From Bacteroidetes bacterium ADurb.Bin013 (lineage in GTDB: Bacteria > Bacteroidota > Bacteroidia > Bacteroidales > UBA932), in contig MWFB01000022.1 in the NCBI GenBank assembly GCA_002071385.1, forward strand, positions 1 through 33,985: a stretch of 33,985 nucleotides of DNA, given 5' to 3'. Under the pieces are notes generated by a model that did no database searches, was not told the origin of the DNA, and saw only the letters and a program-made list of their open reading frames with translations. Made by a program: the position numbers and the translations under genes. The first letter of the stretch is position 1. Each line of letters starts with the position of its first letter. Below, piece by piece: positions 32,007 to 33,985 of this stretch.

Positions 32007-32888
32007 TTACTTCCCAAAATTTCTTGACACAAAAGGCAAACAGATATAAAGTGCCGAACGCCAGTATTCACCGGTGTGCCCGCCATCGCGCACCCGGAAT
32101 TCACAGGGAATTTGCTGACGGCGCATAGCCTGCGTTAATTCAATATTACGGTCAAGCAGAAAATCATCATCACCACAATCAACAAACCATTTTATGCTGC
32201 GAAGCTGGTCTTTACGTTCATCACTCGCTTCTTCAACATACTTTATACAATTGTTTTCCTGTACGGATTTTGTAAGTAATGCCATTTTATCTTCAGGATC
32301 CTGCGAAGGAACCCCTCCTCCCTCCGGAATGTCCATTAAGGCACTCATGGCATAAACAGAAGAAAACATGTCACTGTGTTTTTGGCCGTATACAGTGGCC
32401 CCGCCGCCACCCATTGATAAACCGGCAACGGCACGGTGCTGTTTGTCTCCTACAATACGATATGTTTTTTCAATAAAGGGCAGGAATTCAGTAAAGAAAA
32501 ATGTCTCGTATGGCCAACCGGGCATATTAAAGTAGCCGTTCCACGCACCTTCGGCCAAATTGCCTCCCGCGTTAGGCGATACGATGATCATCTCACAAGC
32601 CTCGCCCGAAGCTATCAATTGGTCGGCTATCTCCCTGGCATGTTCATTTTCAAACCAGCTGGTATTGACACCCGACATACCATGTAGAAGATAGAGAACG
32701 GGATATTCCCTATTCGTCTGGGTTTCGTAACTTTTGGGAAGGAATATTGTATATTCACGGTTGGCATTTAAAACCTCACTGTAAAGGGTATCTGTTACCA
32801 CCTTACTTTGTGGCCCCCACCATCCTGTTTGTGCTGATGCTTCAACACCAAATACAATAAGGAATAATACTAATGTAAGACGTTTCAT
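32007..32888 (-). CDS. Secreted alpha/beta-hydrolase esterase (Esterase-D / PF00756 type)
   Basis: The protein has 293 residues. The signal peptide LTLVLFLIVFGVEASAQ is probably cleaved after about residue 19. The hydrolase core has EYPVLYLLHGMSG (oxyanion strand), the nucleophile elbow AGLSMGGGGATVYG, IKWFVDCGDDDFLL (acid) and VRDGGHTGEYWRSAL (catalytic His). In Bacteroidetes such enzymes include acetyl-xylan, feruloyl and S-formylglutathione-like esterases; the substrate is unknown. No sugar-binding module is attached and no polysaccharide-degradation neighbours are seen. I found no TAnnTTTG box in the 120 bp upstream. Confidence 0.88.
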   Translation of the reverse strand: MKRLTLVLFLIVFGVEASAQTGWWGPQSKVVTDTLYSEVLNANREYTIFLPKSYETQTNREYPVLYLLHGMSGVNTSWFENEHAREIADQLIASGEACEMIIVSPNAGGNLAEGAWNGYFNMPGWPYETFFFTEFLPFIEKTYRIVGDKQHRAVAGLSMGGGGATVYGQKHSDMFSSVYAMSALMDIPEGGGVPSQDPEDKMALLTKSVQENNCIKYVEEASDERKDQLRSIKWFVDCGDDDFLLDRNIELTQAMRRQQIPCEFRVRDGGHTGEYWRSALYICLPFVSRNFGK

Positions 32889-33009
32889 ATAATGTTAAAT
32901 TAAGTGATACAATCTCTTCTATACATCACATGACTTCCTGAATGACAACGGAATTGCTAAGAAGGGTAAAATCGGGCAAATTATAAGCATTTAACTGCAT
33001 GAATGCTTG

Positions 33010-33083
33010 TCGGGGTGAAAGGACTCGAACCTTCGGCCTCCACGTCCCGAACGTGGCGCGCTAGCCAACTGCGCTACACCCCG
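33010..33083 (-). tRNA. tRNA-Pro (anticodon CGG), CCA not encoded
   Basis: On the minus strand the acceptor CGGGGTG pairs with CACCCCG. The anticodon stem CCACG/CGTGG encloses TTCGGGA, giving CGG. The T-arm is GAAGG-TTCGAGT-CCTTT with one mismatched/wobble pair. The discriminator A at 33010 is followed by CAA, not CCA, so the tail must be added enzymatically, unlike tRNA-Glu at 7514. Confidence 0.94.
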
Positions 33084-33097
33084 AATGATCAAGGGTG

Positions 33098-33105
33098 CAA
33101 AGGTA
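33098..33105 (-). promoter_or_regulatory. -7 box for tRNA-Pro
   Basis: TACCTTTG on the minus strand, 14 nt before the tRNA. It is head-to-head with the box at 33125-33132, with 19 bp between them. Confidence 0.65.
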
Positions 33106-33124
33106 GATAAAATATTTAATTCCT

Positions 33125-33132
33125 TATCTTTG
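33125..33132 (+). promoter_or_regulatory. -7 box for the dipeptidase gene
   Basis: TATCTTTG, with 4 nt (ATTT) before the ATG at 33137. A leaderless transcript is predicted. Confidence 0.7.
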
Positions 33133-33136
33133 ATTT

Positions 33137-33826
33137 ATGAAACGCTTTTTATTTCTGCCTGTAGCCATAATACTAGTTGCCGGTTGTCACCGGACAGATC
33201 CGCGAAATCCTTATAACCTGCCCATTGCCAATACAATGAAAACATACCTGGAACAGGTAAAAGAAAACCCGGACACCGAATTGGTGGATCTGGAAGAAGT
33301 CATCCCCGGGATCGCTTTGCATATCGCTTATGCTACGGAGGAAAATTTTACAGGCGTACCCATCTATACCTCTGCTAAAGCTTTCCTTTGCCACCCGGTA
33401 GCCATGGCACTGGCGGCAGCTCAGGATTCTCTCACAAAAAAAGGCCTGGGATTCAAGATCCTGGATGCCTACCGTCCCTATGCCGGCACCCTATATTTTT
33501 ACAAGGTATATCCCGATACCACATTTGTAGCCAGTCCCCGCACCGGTTCCATTCATAACCGCGGAGCGGCCGTAGACCTGACACTTATACGGCTGGATAC
33601 AGGAGAAGAACTGGAAATGCCCACACTGTTCGATTCATTTTCAGACACTGCATCCCACACTTTCACTGACCTTCCGGATAATGTTCTGGAAAACAGGGCC
33701 CTGTTACGGGGCATCATGGAAGCCTATGGGTTCCACAGTTACGAAGCGGAATGGTGGCATTACAATTATACCAATGCACGTTCCTATCCGCTGCGGGACA
33801 TTTCCTTTGAAGAATTGATGAAATAG
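33137..33826 (+). CDS. VanX-type D-Ala-D-Ala dipeptidase (M15D), lipoprotein
   Basis: The protein has 229 residues. The lipobox LVAGC puts the Cys at about 17. The M15D domain includes IALHIAYATEENFTGVPIY, LGFKILDAYRPY (conserved Arg of the active site), GSIHNRGAAVDLTL (the SxHxxGxAxD zinc motif) and EAEWWHYNY (catalytic Glu and third zinc ligand His). All VanX/DdpX hallmarks are present. Lipidation and export suggest a role in recycling D-Ala-D-Ala from cell-wall turnover rather than glycopeptide resistance, since no vanHA or regulator genes are near. This role is inferred. Confidence 0.9.
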   Translation: MKRFLFLPVAIILVAGCHRTDPRNPYNLPIANTMKTYLEQVKENPDTELVDLEEVIPGIALHIAYATEENFTGVPIYTSAKAFLCHPVAMALAAAQDSLTKKGLGFKILDAYRPYAGTLYFYKVYPDTTFVASPRTGSIHNRGAAVDLTLIRLDTGEELEMPTLFDSFSDTASHTFTDLPDNVLENRALLRGIMEAYGFHSYEAEWWHYNYTNARSYPLRDISFEELMK

Positions 33827-33985
33827 GAAGAGGTGGAACCTCATGCGAGCCGTCACCTGTTAGCTGTATAAGGTCGCTTCACTTCAAGACCAGGGGAGTT
33901 TTTGGGGAACGCCGAGGCTTCCATCTTTTCTGCAGCAGGATGCCTGACTGTTAAGAACAGAGCGCTTTTTCCTGAAAGCCGAGGC
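33827..33985. other. Unexplained stretch at the right edge
   Basis: No complete gene is visible. A 5-bp stem (33830-33834 with 33838-33842) follows the dipeptidase stop but lacks a T run. The octamer GCCGAGGC occurs twice, at 33911-33918 and at 33978-33985. On the minus strand a frame is open from the edge to a stop at 33853-33855 (43 residues ending VKRPYTANR), which could be the tail of a gene outside the window. None of this is enough for a call. Confidence 0.35.

Noticed and set aside
33137-33826. Glycopeptide (vancomycin) resistance gene
   Set aside because: The protein is VanX-like, but no vanH, vanA/B or vanRS genes are present and it is a lipoprotein. Cell-wall recycling is the simpler reading.
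33827-33865. Group II intron domain V-like words (GAGCCGT near a small stem)
   Set aside because: The 34-nt domain V fold with its AGC triad, bulge and GNRA loop cannot be drawn, and there is no reverse transcriptase gene in the window.
1-33985. CRISPR arrays, insertion sequences, rRNA genes
   Set aside because: No regularly spaced repeats, no transposase or integrase frame and no rRNA-like stretch were found on either strand.

Overview
The window reads as a chromosomal segment of a Bacteroidota bacterium, most likely of the Bacteroidales or Marinilabiliales type. Three things point there. TAnnTTTG promoter -7 boxes, the Bacteroidetes consensus, lie in front of nearly every transcription unit. 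Most starts lack a Shine-Dalgarno sequence. The gene content is typical of the phylum: a DUF4837 lipoprotein, ribosomal protein S16 with a long Ala/Glu-rich tail, a DUF5009 membrane protein, a hemolysin-like N-acyltransferase and a MacAB/LytTR exporter operon. No phage, transposase, CRISPR array or rRNA operon is visible, and every gene that is not cut by the window edge looks intact.

Layout. 1-2655: partial miaB (minus), divergent from two small lipoprotein/SPOR-type genes, which converge on an OlsB/GlsB-like acyltransferase. 2736-5790: rpoN (sigma-54) followed after 1 bp by a lipoprotein amidohydrolase. 5792-7608 (minus): upp, radC, rpsT and tRNA-Glu, with a strong terminator between rpsT and radC. 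7637-12000 (minus): an envelope/isoprenoid operon read in the order M23 peptidase, dxr, rseP, DUF4837. 12060-17689 (plus): a tightly packed operon ruvX, def, phosphohexomutase, DUF5009, MATE, cytidylate-kinase-like. 17747-19303: an unrecognised lipoprotein. 19322-20435 (minus): rpsP-rimM.

20559-25564 is the most unusual cluster. A TonB-dependent receptor and a TM1266-type (Fe-only hydrogenase-associated) ACT-like small protein form one minus-strand operon. It is divergent from a three-gene NitT/TauT-type ABC importer (binding lipoprotein, permease, ATPase). Together they would move one unknown ligand through both membranes, but no hydrogenase gene is in view.

25681-31983 is an AT-rich six-gene plus-strand operon: TolC-like, MacA-like, MacB ATPase, MacB permease, LytS-type kinase, LytTR regulator. 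An esterase gene (32007-32888, minus) converges on it, and tRNA-Pro (33010-33083) and a VanX-type D,D-dipeptidase follow. The last about 160 bases are unexplained.

The strongest structural pattern concerns promoters. Four of five divergent intergenic regions carry two head-to-head -7 boxes separated by only 19-22 bp, so each box occupies the other promoter's -33 position. Four genes fired from these modules have their ATG exactly 4 nt after the box, which predicts leaderless mRNAs.
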